Of a stretch of 64,000 bases of DNA, positions 47,774 through 56,458 are shown piece after piece; position 1 is the first letter of the stretch, and every line of letters begins with the position of its first letter. The DNA is from Methylocystis hirsuta (lineage in GTDB: Bacteria; Pseudomonadota; Alphaproteobacteria; Rhizobiales; Beijerinckiaceae), in NCBI RefSeq assembly GCF_003722355.1, contig NZ_QWDD01000001.1:310001-374000 (forward strand). Reading direction: 5' to 3'. The translations under genes and the position numbers were made by a program. The notes below the pieces were generated by a model. The model was not told where the DNA came from, searched no databases, and saw only the letters and a program-made list of their open reading frames with translations.

Positions 47774-48445
47774 ATGATGGCGTCCGATTGGGTCGACGAA
47801 ACGCCTTCCTTGCGCAGCCTTGACGCTGCGACGAAGACTCTTCTGCGCGACTCGGTCGTGCGCAAGCAAATCCCGCGCGGCGCGGTGCTGTTTCGGCCGG
47901 GCGATCAATGCGTCCATTTTCCGCTGATCGTCTCTGGCTCCGTGCGGGTGCAGCGGGTGACCGAATCGGGCCGGGAAATCGTGCTCTATAGGGTCGGCGC
48001 GAACGAAACCTGCATTCTGACGACAGCCTCGCTGCTCTCGGACGACGCCTACGCGGCCGAGGGGGTCGCCGAAACTGACGTCATCGCCTATGTCGTGCCC
48101 GCCGATCGCTTCAACGCGCTGATGAACACGTCCGAAGGTTTCCGTGCGCTGGTGTTCGAGGGCTACGGCAAGCGTCTCGCCACGCTAATGTCGCGCATCG
48201 AGGAAATCGTGTGCACGCGCATCAATGTTCGTTTGGCCGAACGTCTTCTCGCGCTGCGCGGCGCAGGCGACAAGATCGCCGCCACGCAGCAGGCGCTCGC
48301 CGCTGATCTCGGCACCGCGCGCGAAGTCGTCGGCCGCACGCTGAAAGCATTTGAGCGCTGCGGCTGGGTAAAATTGTCGCGCGGCGGCGCCGAGATCATC
48401 AATCTGGCGGCATTGCGTTCGCTCTGCGACGCACAGCGTGACTAA
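47774..48445 (+). CDS. Crp/Fnr-family transcriptional regulator
   Basis: The 223-residue protein has a cyclic-nucleotide-type sensor domain (about 20-130, with GAVLFRPGDQCVHFPLIVSGSVRV) and a C-terminal winged helix (AATQQALAADLGTAREVVGRTLKAF). It has cysteines at ETCILTTASLL and GDQCVH but lacks the N-terminal cysteine cluster of true Fnr. ETCILTT-type members are often found beside sulfide and redox genes. ATG 47774 follows GAAGGGCAG; a GTG at 47756 lacks a ribosome site. It may control sqr and the bd oxidase. Confidence 0.9.
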   Translation: MMASDWVDETPSLRSLDAATKTLLRDSVVRKQIPRGAVLFRPGDQCVHFPLIVSGSVRVQRVTESGREIVLYRVGANETCILTTASLLSDDAYAAEGVAETDVIAYVVPADRFNALMNTSEGFRALVFEGYGKRLATLMSRIEEIVCTRINVRLAERLLALRGAGDKIAATQQALAADLGTAREVVGRTLKAFERCGWVKLSRGGAEIINLAALRSLCDAQRD

Positions 48446-48542
48446 GTCGCGGACATACGCGCGACAAGCGTGCATGTCGTCGCCAACGAGCGCAACCGTC
48501 AGCGCGAAACATTGTGCGCGCAGAGCGCATGGGAGGACGTAA

Positions 48543-49826
48543 ATGGCTCACATCGTCATCATGGGCGCGGGGATCGGCGGCGTGGCCGCGGCGATCGAGG
48601 TCCGCGAGGGACTTACCAAACAACATCAGGTCACGGTCGTCTCGGATCTCGAGAATTTCCAGTTCACGCCGTCCAACCCGTGGCTCGCGGTGCAATGGCG
48701 CAAGCCGGAAGAACTCAAGGTTCCGCTCGCGCCTGTCTTCAAGAAGAAGAAGATCAATTTCATTCCGGTGGGCGCGAAGCGCGTTCTGCCTGACGAAAAC
48801 CGTCTCGAACTGCAGAATGGCGAGAGCGTCGCCTACGACTATCTCGTCATTGCGACCGGGCCGAAACTTGCCTTTGAGGAATTGCCCGGACTTGGACCTC
48901 ACGGCGGACACACGCATTCGATCTGCACCCTGCAACATGCCGAGATCGCATCGAAAGCCTATGAGGAGTTCTGCAAGAATCCCGGCCCGATCATCATCGG
49001 CGCGGCGCCCGGCGTCTCATGTTTTGGTCCGGCGTATGAATACGCCATGATCCTTTCCACCGATCTGCGTCGGCGCGGCATCCGCGACAAGGTGCCGATG
49101 ACGTATATCACGTCCGAGCCCTATGTCGGCCATCTGGGCCTGGGCGGCGTCGGCGATACGAAGGGAATGCTCGAATCGGAGTTCCGCGATCGCGACATCA
49201 AATGGATCGTCAACGCCAAGACGACCGCCATCGAACCCGGCCTTCTCAAATGCGCCGAGCTCGACGACCAGGGACAGGTCAAGAAAGAGCACGAAGTGCC
49301 GTTCAAATTCGCCATGGTGATGCCGGCCTTCAAAGGCGTCGACGCGCTGATGGGCGTCGAGGGACTGGTCAATCCGCGCGGCTTCGTCATCATCGACAAG
49401 AATCAACGCAATCCGAAGTACCGAAATGTTTTCGGCGTCGGCGTCTGCGTCGCCATCCCGCCTGTCGAGGCGACGCCGGTGCCGACGGGCACGCCGAAGA
49501 CCGGCTATATGATCGAGTCGATGGTGACGGCGACGGCGCATAATATCGCCGCGCTGATCGCGGGGCGCGAAGCAAAGGAAGAAGGCACGTGGAATGCGGT
49601 TTGCTTGGCGGATTTCGGCGACAAGGGCGTCGCCTTCGTCGCAAAGCCGCAGATTCCGCCGCGTAACGTCAATTGGTCGAGCGAGGGACGGTGGGTGCAT
49701 CTCGCCAAGATCGCCTATGAGAAATACTTCCTGCGCAAGGTCCGCAAGGGACAGAGCGAGCCTGTCTATGAGCGCTACATCATGAAACTGCTCGGCATCG
49801 AACGGCTGCGCCGCGCCCTGTCATAA
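48543..49826 (+). CDS. sqr: Sulfide:quinone oxidoreductase
   Basis: The 427-residue flavoprotein oxidises sulfide at the membrane and passes electrons to quinone, releasing polysulfide or persulfide. It has the FAD motif GAGIGGVAAA, the second FAD contact GVGVCVAIPP, and the three active-site cysteines Cys128 (SICTLQHAE), Cys160 (PGVSCFGPAYEY) and Cys302. A C-terminal amphipathic segment allows membrane attachment. It is followed by a full cytochrome bd operon, so quinol made here could be oxidised by that oxidase. A GACTAAGTC palindrome lies about 100 bases upstream. Confidence 0.94.
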   Translation: MAHIVIMGAGIGGVAAAIEVREGLTKQHQVTVVSDLENFQFTPSNPWLAVQWRKPEELKVPLAPVFKKKKINFIPVGAKRVLPDENRLELQNGESVAYDYLVIATGPKLAFEELPGLGPHGGHTHSICTLQHAEIASKAYEEFCKNPGPIIIGAAPGVSCFGPAYEYAMILSTDLRRRGIRDKVPMTYITSEPYVGHLGLGGVGDTKGMLESEFRDRDIKWIVNAKTTAIEPGLLKCAELDDQGQVKKEHEVPFKFAMVMPAFKGVDALMGVEGLVNPRGFVIIDKNQRNPKYRNVFGVGVCVAIPPVEATPVPTGTPKTGYMIESMVTATAHNIAALIAGREAKEEGTWNAVCLADFGDKGVAFVAKPQIPPRNVNWSSEGRWVHLAKIAYEKYFLRKVRKGQSEPVYERYIMKLLGIERLRRALS

Positions 49827-49840
49827 GACTGCGCCGCAGC

Positions 49841-49874
49841 CATGCAACGCTAGGGGACATGCAACGCTAGGGGA
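49841..49874. repeat. Perfect 17-base tandem duplication before cydP
   Basis: The unit CATGCAACGCTAGGGGA occurs twice without a mismatch at 49841-49857 and 49858-49874. It doubles the AGGGGA ribosome site; the second copy is about eight bases before the cydP start codon. Confidence 0.95.
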
Positions 49875-49881
49875 TGAGTCG

Positions 49882-50040
49882 ATGCGCACAAGGCGATTAG
49901 GACGCGAGATCGCTATCGCGCTTGGGTTCAAGTTGCTGGCGCTCGTCGCGCTCTACGTTGTGTTCTTCGGCCCCGCGCATCGCATTAAGGTGACGCCGGC
50001 GCAGATGGCGGAAGCGCTGTCCGCCACTGCGCCGCGTTGA
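49882..50040 (+). CDS. cydP: Small cytochrome bd subunit CydP
   Basis: The 52-residue protein has one membrane helix (IAIALGFKLLALVALYVVFFG) preceded by RRLGRE, matching the CydP-type small protein encoded just before cydA in many proteobacteria. A ribosome site AGGGGA precedes ATG 49882, and the stop codon is 20 bases before cydA. It presumably stabilises the oxidase complex. It is shorter than 60 residues and easily missed. Confidence 0.8.
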   Translation: MRTRRLGREIAIALGFKLLALVALYVVFFGPAHRIKVTPAQMAEALSATAPR

Positions 50041-50059
50041 CATCGATCAGGAGTTCAAA

Positions 50060-51634
50060 ATGTTCGAATTCGACGTCGTCACCCTCTCGCGCCTGCAATT
50101 CGCGCTGACGGCGATGTATCACTTCCTGTTCGTGCCGCTGACGCTGGGCCTCGCGCTGCTGCTCGCGATCATGGAAAGCGTCTATGTGATGACCGGACGA
50201 AAAGTCTGGAAAGAGGCGACGCAGTTCTGGGGCACGCTGTTTGGCATCAATTTCGCCATGGGCGTCGCCACCGGCGTCACCATGGAATTTCAGTTCGGCA
50301 CCAATTGGGCCTATTACTCCCACTACGTCGGCGACATTTTCGGCGCGCCGCTCGCCATCGAAGGATTGATGGCGTTCTTCCTCGAAGCGACCTTCGTCGG
50401 CCTGTTCTTCTTCGGCTGGAATCGCTTGAGCAAGGTGCAGCATCTTATCGTCACCTGGCTCGTCGCGCTCGGCGCGAATTTCTCGGCGCTGTGGATTCTC
50501 GTCGCCAACGCCTGGATGCAGAATCCGGTCGGCGCGGCGTTTAATCCGCAGACCATGCGCATGGAGCTGACCTCCTTCACGGAGGTGCTGTTCAATCCCG
50601 TCGCGCAGTCGAAATTCGTGCACACGGTCAGCGCCGGCTATGTCACCGGCGCGATGTTCGTCCTGTCGATCGGCGCCTATTACATCCTGCGCCGCCGTCA
50701 TGTCGATATCGCCCGCCGCTCGCTCACCGTCGCCGCGAGCTTCGGCCTCGCCTCCGCGCTTTCGGTCGTCGTGCTCGGCGACGAGAGCGGCTACACCGCG
50801 GGCGAGAACCAGAAGATGAAGATCGCGGCGATCGAGGCGATGTGGGAAACCGAGCCGCCGCCGGCGTCTTTCACCCTCTTCGGCATTCCCGATCTCAAGA
50901 GCGAAACGACGAAATACGAGATCAAAATTCCCTGGGTCTTGGGCCTGATCGCGACGCGTTCGCTCGATAAGCCCGTAGAAGGCGTGAAGGCGCTGGTCGA
51001 ACGTTCCGAAGAGCGCATCCGCAACGGCATGGCCGGCTATCAATGGCTGGCGAAGGAAGGCGGCCATCCCAACGCCGCGGTTCCGCCGGAGCTCGAAGCC
51101 TCAATGCGCGACGTGGGGCATTCGCTGCTGGTCAAGCGCATCAGGCCCGATATCGAGAATGCGACCGACACGCAGATTCATGAAGCGGCGCTGTCGACGA
51201 TCCCCGACGTGCCGGTGTTGTTCTGGTCGTTCCGCATCATGGTGGCGCTGGGGTTCTATTTCATCGCGCTCTTCGCCGTCGCTTTCTATCTCTCCAGCCG
51301 GCGACGCTGCGGAAATCCTTGGTTCCTGCGCATGACCATGTATAGCTTGCCCTTGCCATGGGTCGCCGCCGAACTCGGCTGGATCGTCGCCGAATATGGC
51401 CGGCAGCCGTGGATCATCGACGCGACAATGCCGACGTTCCTCGGCGTCTCCAACATCCCCGCGTCGAATGTCGCGGCGAGCCTCGCGGCCTTCGTGTTGT
51501 TCTACAGCGCGCTCGCCGTCGTGGATGTCGCGCTCATCGTCAAATATGTCCGCATCGGCCCGCGGGAGGAGGCCGAGCCGCAGCGCTCAGGCGCGCCCGT
51601 GCTTCCCGCGCCGTCGCCGGCGCAAACCCGATAG
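50060..51634 (+). CDS. cydA: Cytochrome bd-I ubiquinol oxidase subunit I
   Basis: The 524-residue membrane protein follows the E. coli bd-I subunit closely: LSRLQFALTAMYHFLFVPLTLG at the N-terminus with the b595/d histidine, GINFAMGVATGVTMEFQFGTNW, and a long quinone-binding Q loop (LFGIPDLKSETTKYEIKIP). VAEYGRQPW comes near the end. The long Q loop marks the L-type oxidase, not the short cyanide-insensitive type common in alphaproteobacteria. It reduces oxygen with high affinity and tolerates sulfide in the known enzymes. Confidence 0.96.
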   Translation: MFEFDVVTLSRLQFALTAMYHFLFVPLTLGLALLLAIMESVYVMTGRKVWKEATQFWGTLFGINFAMGVATGVTMEFQFGTNWAYYSHYVGDIFGAPLAIEGLMAFFLEATFVGLFFFGWNRLSKVQHLIVTWLVALGANFSALWILVANAWMQNPVGAAFNPQTMRMELTSFTEVLFNPVAQSKFVHTVSAGYVTGAMFVLSIGAYYILRRRHVDIARRSLTVAASFGLASALSVVVLGDESGYTAGENQKMKIAAIEAMWETEPPPASFTLFGIPDLKSETTKYEIKIPWVLGLIATRSLDKPVEGVKALVERSEERIRNGMAGYQWLAKEGGHPNAAVPPELEASMRDVGHSLLVKRIRPDIENATDTQIHEAALSTIPDVPVLFWSFRIMVALGFYFIALFAVAFYLSSRRRCGNPWFLRMTMYSLPLPWVAAELGWIVAEYGRQPWIIDATMPTFLGVSNIPASNVAASLAAFVLFYSALAVVDVALIVKYVRIGPREEAEPQRSGAPVLPAPSPAQTR

Positions 51635-51648
51635 GAAAGGCGACAGCG

Positions 51649-52788
51649 ATGTTCGACTATATGACGCTTCGCCTCATCTGGTGGGCGATTCTCGGCGTGC
51701 TGCTCGTGGGCTTCGCCATCCTGGACGGTTTCGACATTGGCGTCGCCATGCTGCATCCTTTCGTTGCGCGCAATGACACGCAGCGGCGCGTGACGTTGAA
51801 CACGATCGGTCCCGTCTGGGAAGGCAATCAGGTCTGGTTCATTCTCGGCGGCGGCGCCGTCTTCGCGGCCTGGCCGCCGCTTTATGCGGTGTCCTTCTCC
51901 GGCTTCTATCTTGCAATGCTGCTGGTGCTGATCGGTCTCATTCTACGGCCGGTGGCGATCACCTTCCGCGACAAAAGACCGGAGTCCGGCTGGCGCGAAA
52001 CATGGGACTGGCTCTTCTTCGTCTCCGGTTTTGTCCCCGCGCTGATTTTCGGCGTCGCCTTCGGCAATCTTCTGCAGGGCGTTCCCTTCCATTTCGATCA
52101 GGCGCTGCGCGCGACCTATGAGGGCGGCCTCCTTGGTCTACTTAATCCCTTCGCCTTGCTCTGCGGCCTCGTGAGCGTGGCGATGCTCACGATGCAGGGC
52201 GCCGCCTGGCTGAGCGTGAAAAGCGAGGGCGAGGTTTCCGTCCGCGCCCGCCGATCTGGCGCGCTCGCGGCGCTCCTGCTTGTTCTGCTCATTTCCGCTG
52301 CGGGACTATGGACCATGCTGGGCGTCGAAGGATTTCGCATCGACGGCGTCATCGAACATGCAGGGCCTTCGAATCCGCTGGCGAAGTCGGTGACGCGAGA
52401 AGCCGGCGCCTGGCTCGACAATTACCGCGCCTACCCCTGGATGATCGCTGCGCCCGCGCTGGCGTATACGGGCGCGCTCGTTGCGGCGTTGGCCTTCGCC
52501 TTCTCGGCGGGCAGGATCGCGTTTCTCGCCAGCAGTCTTTCGGTCTCGGGCGTCGCGACCATGGCGGGCTTCAGCATGTTCCCGTTCCTGCTGCCGTCAT
52601 CGACCCACCCGAGCCAAAGCCTGACGGTCTGGGACGCGTCGTCGAGCAAAGCGACGCTCTCGCTCATGCTCATCGCGGTGATCGTCTTTCTGCCGATCGT
52701 CCTTGCCTACACCAGCTGGGTCTACTACGTGCTGCGCGGCGCTGTGAGCGAGGCGGCGATCCGTCGCGGCGACGATTACTATTATTGA
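51649..52788 (+). CDS. cydB: Cytochrome bd-I ubiquinol oxidase subunit II
   Basis: The 379-residue membrane protein pairs with CydA. It shows the start LRLIWWAILGVLLVGFAILDGFDIGV, the segment GPVWEGNQVWFILGGGAVFAAWP and the FPFLLPSSTHPSQSLTVWDASSS stretch typical of bd-I. ATG 51649 follows AGGAAAGG; the longer open frame overlapping cydA is ignored. It is 14 bases after cydA and 17 before cydX. Confidence 0.96.
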   Translation: MFDYMTLRLIWWAILGVLLVGFAILDGFDIGVAMLHPFVARNDTQRRVTLNTIGPVWEGNQVWFILGGGAVFAAWPPLYAVSFSGFYLAMLLVLIGLILRPVAITFRDKRPESGWRETWDWLFFVSGFVPALIFGVAFGNLLQGVPFHFDQALRATYEGGLLGLLNPFALLCGLVSVAMLTMQGAAWLSVKSEGEVSVRARRSGALAALLLVLLISAAGLWTMLGVEGFRIDGVIEHAGPSNPLAKSVTREAGAWLDNYRAYPWMIAAPALAYTGALVAALAFAFSAGRIAFLASSLSVSGVATMAGFSMFPFLLPSSTHPSQSLTVWDASSSKATLSLMLIAVIVFLPIVLAYTSWVYYVLRGAVSEAAIRRGDDYYY

Positions 52789-52805
52789 GCGGGAGAAAAC
52801 GCGGC

Positions 52806-52907
52806 ATGTGGTATTTTTCCTGGATCCTAGGGCTGGGGCTCGCTTGCGCCTTCGCCATTCTCAACGCGATGTGGCTCGAGCTCGACGACGACGACAGGCA
52901 GAAATAG
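52806..52907 (+). CDS. cydX: Cytochrome bd small subunit CydX
   Basis: The 33-residue protein begins MWYFSWILGLGLACAFAIL and ends in acidic residues (ELDDDD), the CydX/YbgT family pattern. In known oxidases this helix packs against CydA near the hemes and is needed for stability. It ends the oxidase operon. Confidence 0.92.
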   Translation: MWYFSWILGLGLACAFAILNAMWLELDDDDRQK

Positions 52908-52999
52908 CCGCTCGCGCCCTGAGCGAGACTTAGTCGCTGTGCGATCTCGCGCGAGGCGATAGCCTGACATTACGATCGCCGCAGAGAAGGGAGCTAGTC

Positions 53000-53185
53000 A
53001 TGGTAGCCAATATCGGAAGGACCGATCGGATCATCCGCATCGTCGCCGGTCTCCTCTTGCTCAGCCTCGTCTTCATCGGTCCGCAGACGTTGTGGGGACT
53101 GGTCGGGCTCATCCCGCTGACCACGGCCTTCGTCAACTTCTGCCCCGCTTATAAGCTTTTGGGCATGGATACGCTCGGCAAGTAA
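53000..53185 (+). CDS. Second small DUF2892 membrane protein
   Basis: The 61-residue protein has the family signature NIGRTDRIIRIVAGLLLLSL and GLIPLTTAFVNFCPAYKLLG, with two membrane helices and a cysteine in NFCPAY. It is the commoner DUF2892 form and differs from the one at 47489. Its stop codon lies in the first of three 12-base tandem units. A GACTTAGTC palindrome lies 65 bases upstream. Confidence 0.9.
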   Translation: MVANIGRTDRIIRIVAGLLLLSLVFIGPQTLWGLVGLIPLTTAFVNFCPAYKLLGMDTLGK

Positions 53186-53210
53186 GTCGGCAAGTAACTC
53201 TGAAAGTAAT
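53175..53210. repeat. Three tandem 12-base units at a stop codon
   Basis: Units TCGGCAAGTAAG, TCGGCAAGTAAC and TCTGAAAGTAAT follow one another; the stop codon of the DUF2892 gene is in the first. The later units repeat the stop codon in the same frame. Confidence 0.8.
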
Positions 53211-53315
53211 CCATCTCGCGCACAGGCCACAGCGCGAAGATGGAATGAGCAGTGCGGCCGACGCTCGCGACGCCCGCCGCAGTCCTACGCTGCGCGGCGA
53301 GGCGTTAAACCTGAG

Positions 53316-54929
53316 ATGAACGAAACGGCGATCACCTTTCACGCCCGCGGCATGCATTGCCACGGCTGCGAGCATGTCATCGAGGCGGCGGTCAAAAAGC
53401 TCGCCGGCGTGCGCAGCGTTTCGGCCAGCTATCCGACCGAGACGGTCGTCGTCGACTATGACGCCGATGCGACCAATTTCAGCGCGATTCGCAACAGCGT
53501 CGAACAGAACGGCTATCGCGTCGTTCTGACGGAAGAAGCGCAGCGCCGGCGTTCGCCTTTCATCAGACTGGCGATCATCGTCGCCGCGCTCGCCGCGCTC
53601 GCCGCCTTGATTCTGTTCGATACGCGCTGGATCAGCGCCGAGGGCGAGCCGGACATCGCTCAGCATATGAGTCTCGGCCTCCTGTTTCTCTTGGGCCTGC
53701 TGACGGGTTTTCATTGCGTCGGCATGTGCGGCGGCTTCGTTGTGGGTTATGCGGCGGCCGACGCGCGGGCGGGGCGTTCGTCCTTCGTCTCACACCTCGC
53801 CTATGGGGCGGGAAAGACGCTTTCCTACGCAACGATCGGCGCCGCCTTCGGCTGGCTCGGCGCCTTCATCGCGTTCACGCCCATGCTGCGCGGCGTCGCC
53901 GGAGTCGCCGCGGGCGCGTTCCTTATGATCTTCGGGCTCAATATGCTTGGCCTGTTCGCGCCGCTGCGCCGCTTTCGGCTCGGACTGCCTGGCCCGTTGC
54001 AAAACTGGGTGTATCGCGAGGCGGGCGGACGCCATCGACCGTTCGTGATCGGTCTTCTCAACGGTCTGATGATCGCCTGCGGACCGTTGCAGGCGATGTA
54101 TGTGATGGCGGCCGGGACCGGCAGCCCTGTGGAAGGCGCGAAGACGCTCTTCGTCTTCGGCCTTGGAACCTTGCCGGTGATGCTCGCCTTCGGCGCGCTG
54201 ACGACTGTGCTCTCGGGGGCGGTGACGCATCGCCTGCTGACCGCGTCCGGCGTGATCGTCGTCGCGCTCGGCGCGGTGATGATCAATCGCGGATTGATCC
54301 TCACAGGCTCGGGCGCCGATCTCGCGTCGCTGACGACGGGCTGGCGAAGCCCGGCGCCCGTTGAAGGCGCCCAACCACAGCAGGATTCTGCCGCGCCGAA
54401 GACGCAGACAATCGAGATGGAGGCCAATGGCCTTGGCTTTACGCCCACCCGCTTCACGCTGCTGCGCGGCGTTCCGGTCAAATGGGTGATCAACGCGACG
54501 CAAGTGACGACCTGCAACAATCGTATCCTGGTTCCATCCATGAAGCTCGAATTCGACGTCAAGCCGGGACGGCAGACCATCGAATTCACGCCGGAACAGA
54601 CCGGCGTCATTCCCTGGAGCTGCTGGATGGGAATGTTGCGCGGGGAGTTCGTCGTCGTCGATGCAAAGCCGGCCGCGCCATCTCAGCCATCCGCCCCTGT
54701 CGCCTCGGCCGATCAGGGCGCGCCTCAAGCGACGCAAAGCCCGCCAGCGTCGGGCGCCGTGCAGAAGACCTATACGGTGCGACGCGGCGACACGCTACGC
54801 GCGATCGCCAAGCGACTCTATGGCGACGAAAAACGCTGGCGCGACATCGCCGCCGCCAATCCGGCGCTCAATCGTAAAAAGTTGCGGCCGGGCCAAATCA
54901 TCACTCTGCCCGCCGACGCGCAGCCGTGA
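53316..54929 (+). CDS. HMA / SafE membrane / cupredoxin / LysM fusion protein
   Basis: The 537-residue protein joins four parts. Residues 4-70 form a heavy-metal-associated domain with CxxC at Cys15 and Cys18 (GMHCHGCEH). After a helix at 83-103, residues 115-330 form a SafE/DsbD-like membrane domain with GFHCVGMCGG. Residues about 365-450 form a cupredoxin-like domain with cysteine motifs TTCNNRILVPS and IPWSCWMGM. Residues 485-535 form a LysM domain (YTVRRGDTLRAIAKRLYGD). The first three occur together in known copper-linked proteins; the LysM end, which binds peptidoglycan, is unusual to me. A role in copper delivery to periplasmic enzymes is likely. Confidence 0.88.
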   Translation: MNETAITFHARGMHCHGCEHVIEAAVKKLAGVRSVSASYPTETVVVDYDADATNFSAIRNSVEQNGYRVVLTEEAQRRRSPFIRLAIIVAALAALAALILFDTRWISAEGEPDIAQHMSLGLLFLLGLLTGFHCVGMCGGFVVGYAAADARAGRSSFVSHLAYGAGKTLSYATIGAAFGWLGAFIAFTPMLRGVAGVAAGAFLMIFGLNMLGLFAPLRRFRLGLPGPLQNWVYREAGGRHRPFVIGLLNGLMIACGPLQAMYVMAAGTGSPVEGAKTLFVFGLGTLPVMLAFGALTTVLSGAVTHRLLTASGVIVVALGAVMINRGLILTGSGADLASLTTGWRSPAPVEGAQPQQDSAAPKTQTIEMEANGLGFTPTRFTLLRGVPVKWVINATQVTTCNNRILVPSMKLEFDVKPGRQTIEFTPEQTGVIPWSCWMGMLRGEFVVVDAKPAAPSQPSAPVASADQGAPQATQSPPASGAVQKTYTVRRGDTLRAIAKRLYGDEKRWRDIAAANPALNRKKLRPGQIITLPADAQP

Positions 54930-54999
54930 CGATTCGTCCCGCGCGCAGCGCCGCCTGGCGCGCTAGGCTCGCCATTGTCACATGAAGGGGGAGGCCAGA

Positions 55000-55548
55000 A
55001 TGGCAAGATTTTTCTTCGCCGCGGCATGCGGGCTCTCGTTGTTCGCCGCCGCCGCTATCGCGGGCGACGACACAGACGATCACAGCGCGCATATGAAGCA
55101 GATGAACATGGAGCATATGAAAATGTCGCCGAAGATGAGCGACACGCGCCAGGAGGTCGACCTTCCGGCGCCGATGCGGGCGCATATGCTCGCCAATATG
55201 CGCGGACATGCGGAGGCGGTCGCCGAGATCCTGGCGGCCTTGGGCAAGGGCGACGGCGCGGGCGCGGCGAAAATCGCCGACGCGCGCCTCGGCATGGCGT
55301 CGTCCGGCGCGGCGGCGTGCAAGCCAAACGCCAAGAGCGGCGAACTCGGCGATATGCCGGCGATGATGGCGCGTCACATGCCCGACGAGATGCGCGCGCT
55401 GGGCCTGACGATGCATGAGCAGGCGAGCAAATTCGCGCAGGAGGCGGCCAAGATCGGGCCCGGCGGCGACATGCGGCCCGCGCTTGCCGAACTGTCGCAA
55501 GTCGTGCAAGCCTGCAACGCCTGCCACGCCACCTATCGCCTCGACTAG
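55000..55548 (+). CDS. Periplasmic c556-like cytochrome with Met/His-rich start
   Basis: The 182-residue protein has a signal peptide ending IAGDD, then a stretch HMKQMNMEHMKMSPKM rich in methionine and histidine. A four-helix body follows, with a single heme motif CNACH seven residues from the end, as in cytochrome c' and c556. The Met/His stretch could bind copper. ATG 55000 follows GGGGGAGGCC. It is 70 bases after the HMA/cupredoxin fusion gene, which supports a joint role in copper or redox handling. Confidence 0.85.
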   Translation: MARFFFAAACGLSLFAAAAIAGDDTDDHSAHMKQMNMEHMKMSPKMSDTRQEVDLPAPMRAHMLANMRGHAEAVAEILAALGKGDGAGAAKIADARLGMASSGAAACKPNAKSGELGDMPAMMARHMPDEMRALGLTMHEQASKFAQEAAKIGPGGDMRPALAELSQVVQACNACHATYRLD

Positions 55549-55612
55549 CGCGCGCTCGCGAAAAAGTGGACGCCGGTTCTTCGCGCCAAGCGCGCTCTAA
55601 ATTTATGTGAAC

Positions 55613-55660
55613 GATCACGTCATCTGGATTTGGGCGAATTCGCCCAAATCCAGCGTGATC
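55613..55660. repeat. Rhizobiales-type palindromic repeat
   Basis: A perfect palindrome centred on GAATTC has 15-base arms (CTGGATTTGGGCGAA at 55624-55638). It is flanked by a second inverted pair GATCACG / CGTGATC, with a four-base bulge on one side. The bases from 55556 on look like the conserved lead-in of intergenic repeats common in Hyphomicrobiales. Confidence 0.85.
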
Positions 55661-55672
55661 TAGGAGCCGACG

Positions 55673-56458
55673 GTGCGCATCGCGACCTGGAACGTCAATT
55701 CTGTCAGGCAGCGTCTCGCGCCGCTTCTCGCCTTTTTGCGCGAGGCCGCGCCGGACGTGCTGTGCCTGCAGGAAACGAAGTGCGAGGATCACGTTTTTCC
55801 GCGACTCGAAATCGAAGACGCCGGATATAACGTCGCTGTCCACGGGCAGAAGGGATTCAACGGCGTCGCGATCCTCTCCAAATCGCCGCTTCAGGACGTC
55901 ACTCTCGGTCTGCCGGGCTTCGACGGCGAGGCGCAGTCGCGCTACATTGAAGCGGTCATCGCCGACGGCGCCGGCGGCGTCATGCGCGTCGCCTCGATCT
56001 ATGCGCCAAACGGCAATCCGCCGCACACGCAGAAATATCTCTACAAGCTCGCCTTCATGGAGACGCTGACGCGCCATGCGGAGGCGCTGCTTGACCTCGA
56101 AGAGCCGACGGTTCTCGCCGGCGACTACAATGTCATTCCGGAGGCGCGGGACGTCTATGAGGCGTCGGCCTGGGTTGGCGACGCATTATTCCTGCCGCAG
56201 ACGCGCGCCGCCTATCAGCGCCTGGTCAATCTCGGCTATGCGGACGCTCTTCGAGCGACCTCCGACGAAGGCGGGCTCTATACGTTCTGGGATTATCAGG
56301 CCGGCGCCTGGCAGAAGAACAAGGGGCTTCGCATCGATCATCTTCTGCTCTCGCCGCAAGCGTCTGATCGGCTGGCGCGGGTGGAGATCGTCAAATCGAT
56401 GCGGGCCGGCGACAAACCTTCCGATCACGTCGCGATCTACGCCGATTTCGCCGCGTGA
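55673..56458 (+). CDS. xthA: Exodeoxyribonuclease III
   Basis: The 261-residue endonuclease/exonuclease/phosphatase-fold enzyme cuts DNA at abasic sites. Seen are MRIATWNVNSVRQRL, LCLQETKCED with the metal-binding glutamate, AGDYNVIPE, and the terminal catalytic SDHVAIYADF. The start is GTG 55673 after TAGGAG. It overlaps the 3' end of the convergent TauE gene by 22 bases. Confidence 0.95.
   Translation: MRIATWNVNSVRQRLAPLLAFLREAAPDVLCLQETKCEDHVFPRLEIEDAGYNVAVHGQKGFNGVAILSKSPLQDVTLGLPGFDGEAQSRYIEAVIADGAGGVMRVASIYAPNGNPPHTQKYLYKLAFMETLTRHAEALLDLEEPTVLAGDYNVIPEARDVYEASAWVGDALFLPQTRAAYQRLVNLGYADALRATSDEGGLYTFWDYQAGAWQKNKGLRIDHLLLSPQASDRLARVEIVKSMRAGDKPSDHVAIYADFAA

Noticed and set aside
49985..51067. 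360-codon frame antisense to cydA
   Set aside because: It is a shadow of cydA with no domain or ribosome site.
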